This document shows, piece after piece, positions 32,431-43,388 of a stretch of DNA of 64,000 nt. Within the stretch, counting starts at the first letter, position 1, and each line of letters starts with the position of its first letter. Under the pieces are notes generated by a model. That model made no database searches, was not told the origin of the DNA, and worked only from the letters and a program-made list of their open reading frames with translations. The position numbers and the translations under genes were made by a program. The stretch is taken from positions 7,076,948-7,140,947 of the forward strand of contig CM063243.1 in assembly GCA_032158295.1 (NCBI GenBank), in the 5' to 3' direction. The DNA is from Pycnopodia helianthoides. Its lineage: Eukaryota; Echinodermata; Asteroidea; Forcipulatida; Asteriidae.

Positions 32431-33093
32431 GCAGGTCGGGTAGGACGTATTAATTCAGACTCTGATTATTACTCTTATATTACCCGTTTTTGCTAGAGAA
32501 GATTTTGTAGTAAAGTTAAGATTAAAGAAGTGAGACGAGTTGTAGAATTCTGTACTCGTATTTTATTGTGTGAAGTCTTCGTTGAGTTATTATGAAACGT
32601 TTGGGGCGAACTGGCTTGACCGCTACCAGGGAAAGACTCCTCCCCTGGGTCATGCTGAGTTCTCGGGCGACGGTGCTGATAGCGTGACTCCGCTATCCAG
32701 CCAGTCAGCTCCTGCCCAGCACCCTAAACCGTCGGTTGCGGGCGCTGGCAGTTCCGTTGGCCGGGAAGGGGACTTGACACAGTCTCCTTCTCCGATCAAA
32801 GTACACGGGACCACCAAACGATCAGGAACCACCGGCAAGGTTAAAAAATTAAAATTCCTGTGCCGTGGTTGCCCCGAAAAAAGGGCATCAGGGTGGTAAG
32901 CGTAGCTCAGACACGGGCATCGCTACACCCTCCGCTCCACCCCCGATCACGGGGCAGTCAGACACGACTGGCCTGCGTGATTAGGCGGTAATGATGAACC
33001 CATGTCCCCCCGGCTCAGTGGTGACCCCCACCGTACACCGGGACGGACTGTTATACGGGCCGCCAGCTCGTACAGCGACCCCCCCATTCAGAG

Positions 33094-34788
33094 TTGGGTG
33101 CTCTGTCGGCAGCTGGTCATTTTTCGAGCGACGCAGAGCAGGCCGCCTGGGGAATTCCCGGGCCTACCGGCTCTTCTTCCGTGCGCTCTATTGAACCACC
33201 GGCAATGGATTACTACCGTTGCTCTGGGGTTCCAGGGCCCCCGGCGTCATCCGAAATATCATCAAATTTTTCCCGGGGTCGCTCTTCCAAACAGAAGAGC
33301 AAGAAGACAAAGGGGAGATGTAACCACCGTTCTTCTTCAAGTTCGGATGGTTCGTCCAGTCGATCCCACCGTGGCAAACGCCACCGGAGTGAGGGCGCTA
33401 TTTCCAAGGCTGACTTTATGGAAGCTTTTCAGACGATTTCGGCATCTTTATCGGCTTTGTCTTCTACCCGCCAGGCGGGCATTATTGGGGTTCCTGCGGA
33501 CTTACCTAGTCAGCCACAACCCCCTGCCACCCTACCCTCCATCAGTGGAGGTTGGCGGGCACAAGGGCCCAGAGGCGTACCGTGCACGGTGAGCCGTGCT
33601 CCGGCGTCTGTCCCGGCTTTGAGTATCCACCCATCTATGGCGTTTGATACCGAAGGAATTGCACAGCCAGTGACCCAGGACTCGGTGCAATTTTCACAAT
33701 CTGAGCCTAGTGTTCCCCAGTCTCCGGGGACATCTCGACCTTCCCTCTCGGGGGACTCCGAGGAGGACGATGAGGACATTGCCCAACGCATGCAGCGGTT
33801 GTCCTTTACGGAGACCGAGCTTCGGCTGGTTCAACGTGACATGATACAGGTGCTGCAATTGCCCTCCGCTACTGAGGATCTTCAGCAAGACAGAAAATCA
33901 TTCAAGCGGAAGACGGGCACGTCGACCAACAAGGTCAACATTTTCCCGACGCTTCCAGTGGACCAGGTTTGTGTGGATCGCATTTGCGCTCTCATGAAAG
34001 CGAACAGCAAATGGCACCCTTTCTCCAAACTGGAGAATGCATACTATCATTTCCCTGCAGCGGATTTCGATAATTTTTTCACAACACCTTCCATATATCC
34101 GACTCTGCTAAAGACAAGTTAATAGCAGACTCAGGCTCCACTGCTTCAAAGAAACCCTTTGCCGACAAGACTCGGGCAAGTTCGAGGTAGTCTTGAAGAC
34201 TCGGCCTCCTGCCAGGGCATGCGCTCAGCCTCCTTCCTGCTTCTCTTCACGGAGTATTTAGTGTCAGGTTGTAAGGACGAGTCGGCGATACCAGCAGATT
34301 TGTTAACCGCAGCTTTTCACTGCCTTGACCATGGTCTCCGCTCGGTGCTTGATCAATTCACGCAAGTGTCGTCTTTGGCAACCTCGTCCATCCAGGGGAA
34401 CGTACTCGATGCATTGTTCCTCCCGTCGCAGGGCGCCCGCAAAAGATTTGAAGACCTCCCACTGTTGGGTCCGGATTTTTTTGCGAGTAAATTTGAAGAA
34501 TGTATGCAGGCTGAGGCAAAACGCTTGAAAGCAACTGAGAAGATAAATCTCAAGAGGCCTTCAACCCCTGCACCCAGAGCGACACGGGGCAAGAACAAAT
34601 CAACGTTTGTCATTCCCCGCCGCCAACCGCTGAAGTCTGCCCGTGGCAGTTTTCGCGGCCGCTCCGATAACACTTCGGGTACGCGGCCCGCGCAGACTCA
34701 GCCATTCATCCCCGGACAACAATGGCCCCAACCCAGCCGTGGTGCCCGATCGCCCGCCCCCGGGTATTCTGGGGGCTGGCGTAGGTGA
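33094..34788 (+). pseudogene. DIRS Gag-like protein, frameshifted
   Basis: Two long frames (33094-34122, 342 codons; 34159-34788, 209 codons) form one protein split by frame changes near 34085-34190. The first has a Ser/Arg/Lys-rich tract, a D/E-rich tract (DSEEDDEDIAQRMQRLSFTE), and DRICALMKANSKWHPFSKLE. The second has ASFLLLFTEYLVSGC, CLDHGLRSVLDQFTQ, AEAKRLKATEKINLKRPS and a basic tail. The same blocks occur in the short DIRS copy. Its role is presumably RNA binding and particle formation, by analogy. A possible upstream start region (32570-32899) is in a different frame. Confidence 0.7.
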
Positions 34789-35400
34789 CTCACCCCGCGT
34801 TTTCACCCGCATAGTGAGAACAATCGGGGCAGCGCTGCGGAGACAGGGTGTGATGATATTCATGTATCTCGACGATTGGATAATTGTGGGTCACTCTCTC
34901 GAGGCTACGTCGGCAGCTGTCAGCCGCACCATGCGTCTTACATCCGACCTCGGGTTTCTCATCAACTACGAGAAGTCGCACCCGCTCCCATCCCAGTTCC
35001 CAAAATTTCTGGGAGCGGCGCTCGACCTTCAGAGGGGGCTGGCCCGCCCTACAGAGGAACGCTTGTTGAACCTACGTCAATGCGTATCCCTTTTTATGCC
35101 GATAACGGTGGCCCCAGCGCAGGCCTGGCTAAGACTCCTAGGTCTCATGGCCAGCCTGGTGGACGTCGTGGAATTTTGCAGGCTACAGATGTGTCCCATC
35201 CAACTTCACCTGCTCTCCTTTTACCGGCCCAGCTGTCATCGCATCAGCCATCCGGTACTGACCACGCCTTGGCTGCTGCCGCACCTCCAGTGGTGGCTCG
35301 ACCCAGCCAACCTTGCAGGAGGGCGGGCCTTTCGCAGGCCGCAACCGTCCCTGACCATCACAACAGACGCGTCACTTTTCGGCTGGAGGGCAACCCTATG
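34780..35400 (+). pseudogene. DIRS reverse transcriptase, N-terminal half missing
   Basis: Directly after the Gag frame the sequence reads RVFTRIVRTIGAALRRQGVM, IFMYLDDWIIVG (the YxDD box), then FLINYEKSHPLPSQ, KFLGAALD and LLGLMASLVDVV. All these are the C-terminal palm and thumb blocks; the fingers and the first catalytic Asp motif are absent, so a deletion joined the Gag end to the middle of RT. The frame is open from 34643 to 36424, but its middle (about 35400-36050) is not protein-like and overlaps the RNase H frame. Confidence 0.8.
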
Positions 35401-36239
35401 TGCTCGAGTTGTGGGCGGTCTTCAACGCACTCCAGCATTTTCGGCCCCTGGTTATGGGTCGAGCGATACTGGTTCGGTGCGACAACGCCACAGTGGTGGC
35501 TTATATCAATCGCCAGGGGGGCACACGGTCGGGACGTCTGTGCGCGCTCACATGGAAGCTGTTCCGTTGGTGCATTCGCCACAGAATAACACTCTCGGCA
35601 GTCCACCTCCCAGGCGAGGAGAACATTACCGCCGATGCCCTCTCCAGGGGTTGGATCCTTCCCACGAAGTGGACACTGCGCCCACAAGTAGCGCAGTCCC
35701 TTTTTCAGTTAATCGATCGACCTCATGTCGATCTTTTTGCTTCAAGGGACAACCACCAGCTTCCGGTCTACTGCACGAGGGTTCCCGACCCCCGGGTGTG
35801 GCGGACGGACGCTCTGGCAATGCAGTGGGACGGGCTACTGGCGTATGCCTTTCCCCCGTTCTCTCTCATCCCACGAGTGTTAGCCAAGCTGGAGCAGGAA
35901 AACTGCAAGGTCCTCCTCATAGCTCCCTTCTGGCCTCGCCAGCCATGGTTCACGCGACTGACCACACTCTTGGTTCACAGGCCAGTGGTGCTTCCGCAGC
36001 GAGCAGACATACTGTTCCAGCCCAGTTCGGGTTTCCTGCATCCAGCTCCGCAGGAGCTTCACCTGATGTGCTGGGTGCTATCACACAATCCCTCCGCACG
36101 GCAGGCCTTTCTCGACGAGCTGCGACTATTGCAGCCAGCAGTCGACGAGAGTCAACCAGGAAGATTTACGACAGTAGATTACGCCATTTTTACATGTGGT
36201 GTAGACAACGATCTCTACATCCCCCCAATACTTCTTTAG
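35400..36239 (+). CDS. DIRS RNase H domain and linker
   Basis: RNase H degrades the RNA strand of the copying intermediate. A frame of 279 codons carries ELWAVFNALQHFRPL (catalytic Glu), ILVRCDNATVVAYINRQGG (Asp) and PGEENITADALSRGW (last Asp). The first Asp block (ITTDASLFGW, at 35358-35387) is in the preceding RT frame, so a frameshift lies near 35390. Downstream, VDLFASRDNHQLP, WDGLLAYAFPPFSLI and LIAPFWPRQPWF follow in the order usual for DIRS polyproteins. Its end overlaps the start of the recombinase frame. Confidence 0.8.
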   Translation: MLELWAVFNALQHFRPLVMGRAILVRCDNATVVAYINRQGGTRSGRLCALTWKLFRWCIRHRITLSAVHLPGEENITADALSRGWILPTKWTLRPQVAQSLFQLIDRPHVDLFASRDNHQLPVYCTRVPDPRVWRTDALAMQWDGLLAYAFPPFSLIPRVLAKLEQENCKVLLIAPFWPRQPWFTRLTTLLVHRPVVLPQRADILFQPSSGFLHPAPQELHLMCWVLSHNPSARQAFLDELRLLQPAVDESQPGRFTTVDYAIFTCGVDNDLYIPPILL

Positions 36240-37155
36240 GGGAGGTTGCAGCTTTCCTGGTGTACTTGTTCGAGAGTGACCTTACAACGGCCACGGTTAA
36301 GAACTACCGGTCGGCCATAGCGGCGATCCACGGAGGTTTCCCAGACGGATCCTCGGTGTCGGAAAACCAGGCACTTAGCCAGCTAATGAAAGGGATGCTT
36401 TGTTTCTCGTCCCCAAACACGTAGGCTGGTGCCCTCGTGGGACCTCTTTAGTGTGTTAGAGGCTTTATTGAGATCCCCTTTTGAGCTGATGGGCAGCGCA
36501 ACTCTGTTACAGTTGTCTGTTAAGGTCACCTTCTTGTTGGCAGTAGCTACATCTAGACGACGTAGTGAGCTTCATTCCCTTACATTAGATCCGGGGCACA
36601 TCCGGTGGGAACCACATGGGGTCCGCCTGATACCTAGGGCAGGATTCTTGACTAAGAATCAATCGGACTCCTTTTTACCCCCGGACATCTTTGTCCCTGA
36701 CATCAAATCGTTCTCGTCTGTGCCAAATGACAAATTGTGGTGTCCATGTCAGAGCGCTAAAGTGGTACATCAACCGCACGAAGACACTTCGGACGGGCCA
36801 CTCCCAACTTTTTGTCACGATGACCCAGCCATACCGGCCTGCCTCTCGTGATACGATTGCCAGATGGATAGTCACGGCCATCCGCTCGGCCCAGGAAGTC
36901 CCAGCAGGTGGAGACTCGGAGAAAGTCCGTGCTCATGATGTTAGAGCAGTGTCAACATCATGGGCCTTTTTTAAGGGTGTTGCCATGAGCGACATCCTGC
37001 AGGCAGCGTGTTGGAAGACTCCTAACACCTTTACGGAGTGCTATCTGAAGGATGTGCTCCAGACGGAGGGCAGGACAGGGAGAGCAGTGATGAGGGCGGC
37101 CAGTCGGACCGCATCCCAGCCAGGACACTCCCCAAGCAGGACCTCCCTTGTTTAG
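36050..37155 (+). pseudogene. DIRS tyrosine recombinase, frameshifted but with catalytic residues present
   Basis: This would join the circular DNA to the target. It begins in the 34643-36424 frame (VLGAITQSLRTAGL, TRKIYDSRLRHFYMWC, ATVKNYRSAIAAIHGG), shifts near 36420 to 36429-36851 (VKVTFLLAVATSRRRSELHS, first catalytic Arg), and shifts again near 36750 to the 36691-37155 frame (RASRDTIARWI-like block, HDVRAVSTSWAFFKGV with the H-x-x-R box, and NTFTECYLKDV). The nucleophile Tyr is codon 37042-37044. Two frameshifts make it a pseudogene. Confidence 0.8.
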
Positions 37156-37301
37156 GTGAGTTCCTTGTTCTGATTCTGTGTTTATCATGTTATATGTATC
37201 ATATATTATACTGTTAGCGTATGTATATATATGTATATAGATTTAATTGTGATATAGGGTTTTATCCTCTCGCATACCCACCGCCTTGTCCGGTGCTAGT
37301 C

Positions 37302-37410
37302 TATGCAAATGTATTTGCTCTACAGGTAAGTAGAGTGACGTAGACTCCTTCCCCACAGTAGTGTGGGAAGGGTCTACGAGGGAATACTTACCTGCAGAGC
37401 ATCCCTCCCG
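37302..37410 (+). repeat. Internal complementary region of the DIRS element
   Basis: CTCTACAGGTAAGTAGAGTG continuing ACGTAGAC is the complement of the left end. It abuts CCTTCCCCACAGTAGTGTGG continuing to GAATACTTACCTG, the complement of the right end. The joined ends predict the junction of a circular intermediate. Confidence 0.88.
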
Positions 37411-37474
37411 CCTTCCCCTCTATGACTCGATCCTTGAGTGTTCAATTTTGGAACGCTTGAGAAAAGAGGAGGCT

Positions 37475-37646
37475 CACGAGGCGTACATGCCGCGGGGCAT
37501 TGTGGGTAGCGGCAGAGGGCGCTATTACAGGATTTATATAAAACTTTTAGCGGTAAATACCTGCCGGTAATAGGAATATGCAAACGTATTTGCTCTACAG
37601 GTAAGTATTCCCTCGTAGACCCTTCCCACACTACTGTGGGGAGGGA
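37475..37646 (+). repeat. Right inverted terminal repeat of the DIRS element
   Basis: GCAGAGGGCGCTATTACAGG, GCGGTAAATACCTGCCGGTA and CTCTACAGGTAAGTATTCCC match the left end in reverse. It ends GTGGGGAGGGA, and intron sequence resumes with TTTTAAG. Confidence 0.85.
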
Positions 37647-37768
37647 TTTTAAGTTACGATAGAGTTGATGATTTTGAAAAAATACTTGGGGTTAAGTCAT
37701 GTAGGTAAGGTTAATAAGGAAAAAGCAAACAATGTATTTTCTGATTCAATGACCATAAGAGTACTCTT

Positions 37769-37930
37769 CAATAGACCTTGGTACTGATGATGTCACAGTT
37801 TGTTTACCACTTTGCAGAAGAATAGGAAACTATTGTGACTCTGCTGAACTGTTGGAAATGCAGTACCCAGTTACTGCACTTAAGCAATGCGGTAAACAAA
37901 CCTTGACATCATCATTACAGGGGTCTATTC
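37769..37930. mobile_element. 162-bp MITE with ~45-bp imperfect inverted termini
   Basis: CAATAGACCTTGGTACTGATGATGTCAC and GTTTGTTTACCACTTTGC on the left correspond to the reverse complement of GCAATGCGGTAAACAAAC and GACATCATCATTACAGGGGTCTATTC on the right, with a few mismatches. There is no ORF. No clear target duplication was seen. Confidence 0.7.
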
Positions 37931-40900
37931 TTCTACAGAAAATACCTCATCTCCGATAACCTGTGAATGCATTTCCAATGTGCATGCATACAACTCTCAG
38001 AACAAAAGCAAAGCCCAGTTACATTATCTCCCACACTGCATGCCACATAAGCCCAAGAGCTCTCCCCCTTTTTGCACATGTTCTACAGCTTCATTAATTT
38101 TATAGTTGTAGTTGGATTTTTAAATGTTTTAGAGAAAATATTTAGAATAGATCTTGTCATGGTTTTCCATGGCGGTACATTAATTTCTGCTGTAATCGAT
38201 GGTTCTACTCCCAGGACATAGGATGGGTACAGCTACAACAACCCTTACAAGATTTTTCAGCAATGTACAAGTACCACAGATTTCTTGGGCATTTATAACG
38301 TCAGTAACTGCATAGAGCAAAGCTACCTGGCAGAAGGAGTTGTCCCAGTGAAATTTACGAACATGGTGTTACTTCATACTAGGATTTTTCCCAACCTTTT
38401 CTGCATGCCGCAGGTCTTTTTTATCTGTTTCCTATCCCGATGCATTATGGACTATGACAAGCAACTAGGCTTTATTCTCTATAGAACCATAGGGCAAGGA
38501 TATGTTAACACCACTGCCATCAGTACCTACCAAACCATGGTTTACAAACGGCTCCGATAGAAAGATCTTTTCCAGGACAGACCTCAAAGTTTTTAGAATG
38601 AAGTTTACTACAATTAAAAGATATGAATTAGCCTATGGTTCCTTCAGGTTTACTACCAGCCACAACAACCAGGAGTCCAGTCCAGTAACATGCAGATCAT
38701 TCCATTGTTCCTGGTTATTTTCACTGATAGACTGCACCCTCCTGGATCACTTCTGGGTCGCCTTTTCTCCACGATTCTGTGATCTTTCTGACCCATCATT
38801 CAACTGTCGAGGCTCCCAGTCATCTTAGGACATTAAGAGTTGAACAGACCAGGCTTTAAAAGAGTATTTTCTTCCTTTATTATCAGGGTTTTCAAATTCT
38901 TCTCATCGGTCCCATACTTATTCATTTTCACCATCTGGTTCACCGCTGGGCCATCCCGATTGCTCCCGATGTCGAACTTGTTCAGATCCAAAATTCTTTG
39001 AACTATCCTAAATCACTCAGAAACCCTAAAATTTCGCAGATGCAACAAAGAAATCAAACAAGGTGACTAACCCCACTGATATAAAGATCAAATAATCAAA
39101 GTGACATTATGATGAAACTATCAACCACTTCAAATATTGGGTTCTTCAAACATACAATAAATGGGTTTAAAAAAGGTACATTCATGAAAAGATCTTAAAC
39201 TAAATAACAATATCTTACGGGCAAGGGCTTCAGCAAGTAGAAGATATGGGCAATGACCAAATAAATCAGTAAATCCAGTGGGCAAAACTTCAGTTCTGTG
39301 CCGATGTAACAATGAGATTTCACAGGGCGAATTCACTCGGACAAATGTCCGGAAATAAAGGAAACATTAACAGGGACACAAGCTGACACCCGCCACAAAA
39401 TATGGGGAAGAAGACCCCAAAATACAGAATCGGTAGATTTTGTGAGAAGTGTCCCTTCTGGAGTTAAATTCAGCTCCTCACTGCACTTCAAACTTTCTCA
39501 ATACGCTCCTTTGACAAGTTGTACAAAGTTGTCTTGAGTATTTGTGGCCTGTCTGAAATCTCTCCAGACCTAAACTAAGTATGGGATTTTAATAGTTAAT
39601 GAAAGATGTTTGATATTTTCTAGAAAGTACTTAAACTAACTTAGTTTCTAACTACTCCTAACACAAGTGTTGCAATACTTGCATTAGGAGTCGCTAGAAA
39701 CTAAGTTAGTTAAATAAAAACAACTTAACCCCCAAAATTTATAATAGCTTGACCTGTAACTTTTTGAACAAATCTTCAGAGCTTTATCTGTTATTTTAGA
39801 TGTTCAGACTCATTCATTTGCATCCTTTTACCTCTTGTCAATCAATAGATGACTTGCTGTGTTTTTCAAATAATCTTGTCTACTGTCTGGGGTCATGTGA
39901 ATAAGTATCTGCTTCTAGCATTGCTCAATAATGTACTACCTCTTTTAGTCATTCCCAGGTATTTGACAGTCTCTTCTGGCAATCCCCTTAGACTCATTAT
40001 TTAGAAAGAGTGAGACAGATTTGTTTTATTTAATAATTTATGCCATTGTATTTGAATGCACCTAGAAGGCTGCCGCACACTTTTCATAGCTCCTGTTCTT
40101 TTCTACTTCTCACATTTCATGATCTGTCATGATTTTTGTATGGGTTGCTTGTGAATGGATTGTGATCATCTTGGATCTGTCTTGGGAAACTTCCTCACCT
40201 GCACTTTTTTCAAAAGGGAATTTTTTCTGAGATCCTTCTTATATAGCAGCACTTTTAGAAATGTCTGCAGCTATTTTCAGGTCGGTCAAGTTACTTCAGC
40301 ATAACTGCAAAATATCTGCAGGGCCTGTTTTGATACCTTGTTTTAACTAATGAGGGGCTGAGATCCAGCGGAAGTTTTACCTTCTAAAGAGCCTCTTTTA
40401 TTGTGGCAAAATCCACTTGACTGTCTGATGAAACTGTATTCTGGCTGGTGCACTGGGCTATGACGTCATCCACAGTGTGGTCTACCAATGTTTGCATCGG
40501 TCACTTTTGTCCTTAACTCTAAACTGTCACTCACAACTGCTCTGCAAGGCTGTTATTTCTTCAAGTGGTTCACCTTTATCGGTCATTGTGAGACATGTGA
40601 TCTTGACAGAGGAACTTTAAACTGGCAAAGAAGACATATGACTTAGTGTTTTACATATATTGACCTTGACTAACAGCCAGGTCAATATGTAAGGAACCTG
40701 GTGGTGTTACAATTTTTTGGCGTTGCCTATGGCCATTATACATGGTGTTTCAGATAATATTTGTTGAGGGACTTCCTTCAATAAAGTTTAATCCCCTGGG
40801 CTTAGTTGTTCCACAAGTTGGCCAGAGCTTTATTTATATCAGCTAGAGTTCCTTAGTTGTCTGCTTCTAACTGAAGCTCAACGCTCCTTGTTGTGTTTTG

Positions 40901-41340
40901 CAGTTGGAGTAAATTGAGCAGGGTTTGGAGTGCTCATGAATGCTTTACACAACACACCAGACCTACAGTTATCATTTTCCTGACAAAGAACCAATCTCCT
41001 TACTTCTCCCCTCAACACATTTTTTAACCCAGCCTGACAAGGTAGCCTGTCCGTTCCTTCAAGTTTTACATTGCTCGCACCAAAAAGCTATGTAGGGATG
41101 CTAAGCAACTATTCATCACAACAGTTCTCTGGTACCACTATTGCTAGGTAGATAGTTGGAATAATCGTGACCTCAACATAGTCAGTACAATCAGACAAAA
41201 ATTGTCACGTCATGCATGTCCAAGCTAAGCTTAAAGGATATGTGAATTTTTTATTTTTTTTTTCATTCAAGATTAAGAAATATATTTTTGAAGCATAAAT
41301 ATACCCCTTTTTCATAAACATATTACGTATAAATATTTTA
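37931..41340 (+). other. XPO5 intron, no firmly recognised gene
   Basis: The longest reading frames (38285-38560 and 38502-38828) resemble nothing known. On the minus strand around 40260-40500 there are weak fragments such as VLLYKKDLRKNSLLKKVQ that could be a very old reverse transcriptase remnant, but I could not link them into a convincing order. A compact hairpin is annotated separately at 39632-39712. Confidence 0.35.
39632..39712. repeat. 81-nt imperfect hairpin
   Basis: TAAACTAACTTAGTTTCTA at 39632-39650 pairs with TAGAAACTAAGTTAGTTA at 39695-39712. Inside, ACTCCTAA pairs with TTAGGAGT. The size and shape resemble a precursor microRNA as well as a small MITE; the sequence cannot decide between them. 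Confidence 0.6.
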
Positions 41341-41420
41341 AAATGAATTTTGAAGAGTTCCTTCTAACCGACCCCGCCTCTCAAGTTGGAGCACAATTTG
41401 CATAAACATAAGCAAAGTTG

Positions 41421-42072
41421 TGACGTAAGGTCGGGAACCTGAGAGAGACTCGAGACAACGACCGCACTGACGTGCGTCGCTAGGCTATTGCTGCTGCACG
41501 CACACACTACACACAGTACATGGTCATTACAGGTGGTACCGAAGTCGAAGTTTACCGAAGTCGAAGTTATAATAATTAGTCGATATTAAGTACAATTTCC
41601 CTAGAAATGCCAGGGAGGTATGTTGCTGCAGGCTGCAACAACACTACAAAGGATGGTGTAAGCCTCCATAAATTTCCATTGGATGCGAAATACCGGCGGC
41701 TCCTGGCCGGAGAAGCACACAGTGCTGTGTAGTGCCCACTTCGATGCAACTTGTTTTGATCGGCAACACCAGGGTCGTTATGCCTCTTTCGGGACGAAGA
41801 GACTCAACTTACTGCTTCCTCTATTCTGTACAGAGCAAGTTTCCCGTACGCCAAAAAGGACCTGCCCCAAGTCCAAAGAAACGAGGAGCCTTTTCCAAGA
41901 GGGAGAAAATAAGGGTATGGGCTTGCGCATGTTCATGAGTAAGCAGCACATTGTACAGGTGTATGATGCATGTACACACACCCCAACACACACGTGTAAA
42001 CAATGTCTGGCACGTAGACCCACAAGAACAGGGACCAGACTAAAGCTTTTTAGCTTCCCGACCTTACGTCAC
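41421..42072 (+). mobile_element. Unit with inverted ends enclosing a degenerate THAP-domain exon
   Basis: TGACGTAAGGTCGGGAA at 41421-41437 is the reverse complement of TTCCCGACCTTACGTCA at 42056-42072. Similarity continues outward more weakly (AGTTCCTTCTAACCG against TTCCCTTCAACGGCC in reverse). THAP domains are the DNA-binding part of P-element-type transposases, so a transposon relic is a reasonable reading. A duplicated CGAAGTCGAAGTTTACCGAAG segment lies near 41538-41570. Confidence 0.5.
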
Positions 42073-42105
42073 GAAAAGCGCCAAGCATTCAAATGTGGCC
42101 GTTGA
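41607..42105 (+). pseudogene. THAP zinc-finger domain, broken
   Basis: THAP domains bind DNA through a C2CH zinc site. From the ATG at 41607 the frame gives MPGRYVAAGCNNTTKDG and VSLHKFPLDAKYRR, then runs to a stop. The following part is in another frame (41683-42105): WPEKHTVLCSAHFDATCFDR, which contains the final C-x2-H pair. Between them about ten residues are missing. The first Cys of the C2CH site appears to be replaced by Tyr (GRY where most members have Cys before AAGC). The tail (residues after CFDR) is basic and unremarkable. Confidence 0.65.
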
Positions 42106-42298
42106 AGGGAATTTTTTAATCGATTGATAGACACTCCTAATAAACTCAAACTACAAAAAACAATTTTTAGTCACTTTTTAATGGAACATAATCCCACAAT
42201 GACACGAAATTTAGCCTTTTCATTTTTATGGACATCGGCTCTCCTCATATATTGGCCACCGCTTCACAAACAAAGGACTCAAACCGGATCCGAACTAA

Positions 42299-43315
42299 GT
42301 GGAAGCAATTCTCAACATGGAAACACCAGCAAATGTTGAAGAAATACAGAGATTTGTGGGTATGGTTAAATATCTAGCCAAATTCCTACCAGATCTGTCT
42401 GACATCAGCGAACCACTCAGACGACTAACACATAAAGATATTGAATGGTGTTGGACAGAGGAACAATCACAAGCATTCCACACAATCAAGCAACGTCTGA
42501 CAACAGCTCCGATTCTTTGATCCCAAAGTGGCGTCAGAGGGTCAGGGTGATGCGAGTGAAAAAGGACTGGGTTTTGTCTTACTACAAAATGGACACCCAA
42601 TCACATATGCTAGTAGAGCTCTAACGCCAGCTGAAATGCGATACTCACAGATTGAGAAAGAATTACTCGCACAGATTTTCGGTCTTGAGCGTAACCATGA
42701 ATATACTTATGGCCAACAAATGGTTTTATGGACTGATCACAAACCACTAGTCTCCATATCAAGGAAGCCACTTGCAAATGCACCAAAACGCTTACAACGA
42801 CTCCTACTCAGAATGCAGAGATATGATGTAGATATTCAGTACAAACCAGGTCCTGAAATGTATCTGGCAGATACATTATCTCGTGCATATCTGAAAACCA
42901 GTAATCACTCAGCTGTTGAGGAAGAAGTAGAGAGTGTGCACATGATTGATACTGTATCGATCACACACAAAACCTATGCACTGATCAAAGCAGCAACTAC
43001 TGAGGATGAAAGTCTACAAACTGTCAAATGCTATATCCTCAGCGGTTGGCCCGAAGACAAACGACAACTTCCTACAATCGCTCAGGCATACATGTATTAC
43101 AGCGTACAGGATGAACTATCATATCAGGAAGGAATCATTTTTCGCGGAGAACGCTGTGTTATTCCTAAATCAGCTCGTCCACGAATTAGACAGAGACTAC
43201 ATGTACATAAGGCACACATGGGTATTCAAAGTACACTTCGCAGAGCCAGAGACACAGTATACTGGCCAGGCATGACACATGAGCTCACTGACTACATATC
43301 GAATGCGCCGTATTT
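42299..43315 (+). pseudogene. Gypsy RT C-terminus, RNase H and integrase N-terminus
   Basis: The frame 42299-42520 gives VQRFVG-like EEIQRFVGMVKYLAKFLPDL (RT connection). After a frameshift near 42515, 42528-43319 gives DASEKGLGFVLLQNGHPITY, RYSQIEKELLAQIFGLER, VLWTDHKPLVSI and QYKPGPEMYLADTLSRAYLK, the RNase H with its D-E-D-D residues. It then passes into the integrase zinc-binding region (HVHKAHMGIQSTLRRARDTV, YWPGM). The frame ends where a short repeat is inserted. Confidence 0.85.
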
Positions 43316-43388
43316 TTGACCGCGTGAGGGCGCTCTCAAAAATAATTGTATCACTTCCGGGGGTATAACTTATCGTCTGCTCAGCTAC
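43310..43388 (+). repeat. Short GCGCTCTCAAAAA repeat inserted in gypsy integrase, copy 2
   Basis: TTTTTGACCGCGTGAGGGCG and CTCTCAAAAA match 24893-24950. Removing roughly 80 bases rejoins TDYISN to ATCVQCETC, completing the integrase HHCC zinc site, so this is an insertion. Confidence 0.65.

Larger units (their letters stand above)
32284..37646 (+). mobile_element. DIRS retrotransposon with inverted termini and internal complementary region
   Basis: A 5.36-kb element. The left end GTCTACGTCACTCTACTTAC is inverted at the right end (37475-37646), and an internal complementary region at 37302-37410 joins the complements of both ends. Contents on the + strand are a Gag-like ORF, a truncated RT, RNase H and a tyrosine recombinase. 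This is the DIRS plan: tyrosine recombinase instead of an integrase, no target duplication. The RT lacks its N-terminal half and at least three frameshifts are present, so it is inactive as read. It lies in the XPO5 intron after exon c. Confidence 0.88.

Noticed and set aside
33002..33592. 196-codon frame overlapping the DIRS Gag ORF
   Set aside because: Alternative frame of the Gag-like coding sequence; the 33094 frame has the blocks shared with the other DIRS copy.
34876..35589. 237-codon frame overlapping the DIRS RT
   Set aside because: It runs in another frame across the RT and RNase H coding region, is Pro/Ser/Arg-rich and lacks motifs. It is a shadow of the true frames.
38285..38828. 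Two overlapping frames of 91 and 108 codons
   Set aside because: No recognisable motif, no neighbouring splice pattern, and comparable to chance in AT-rich DNA.
40260..40500. Possible RTE-like reverse transcriptase on the minus strand
   Set aside because: Only short weak fragments in several frames; no catalytic box, so not called.
41683..42105. Intact THAP gene of 140 codons
   Set aside because: The frame lacks the N-terminal half of the zinc site, which lies in a different frame upstream.
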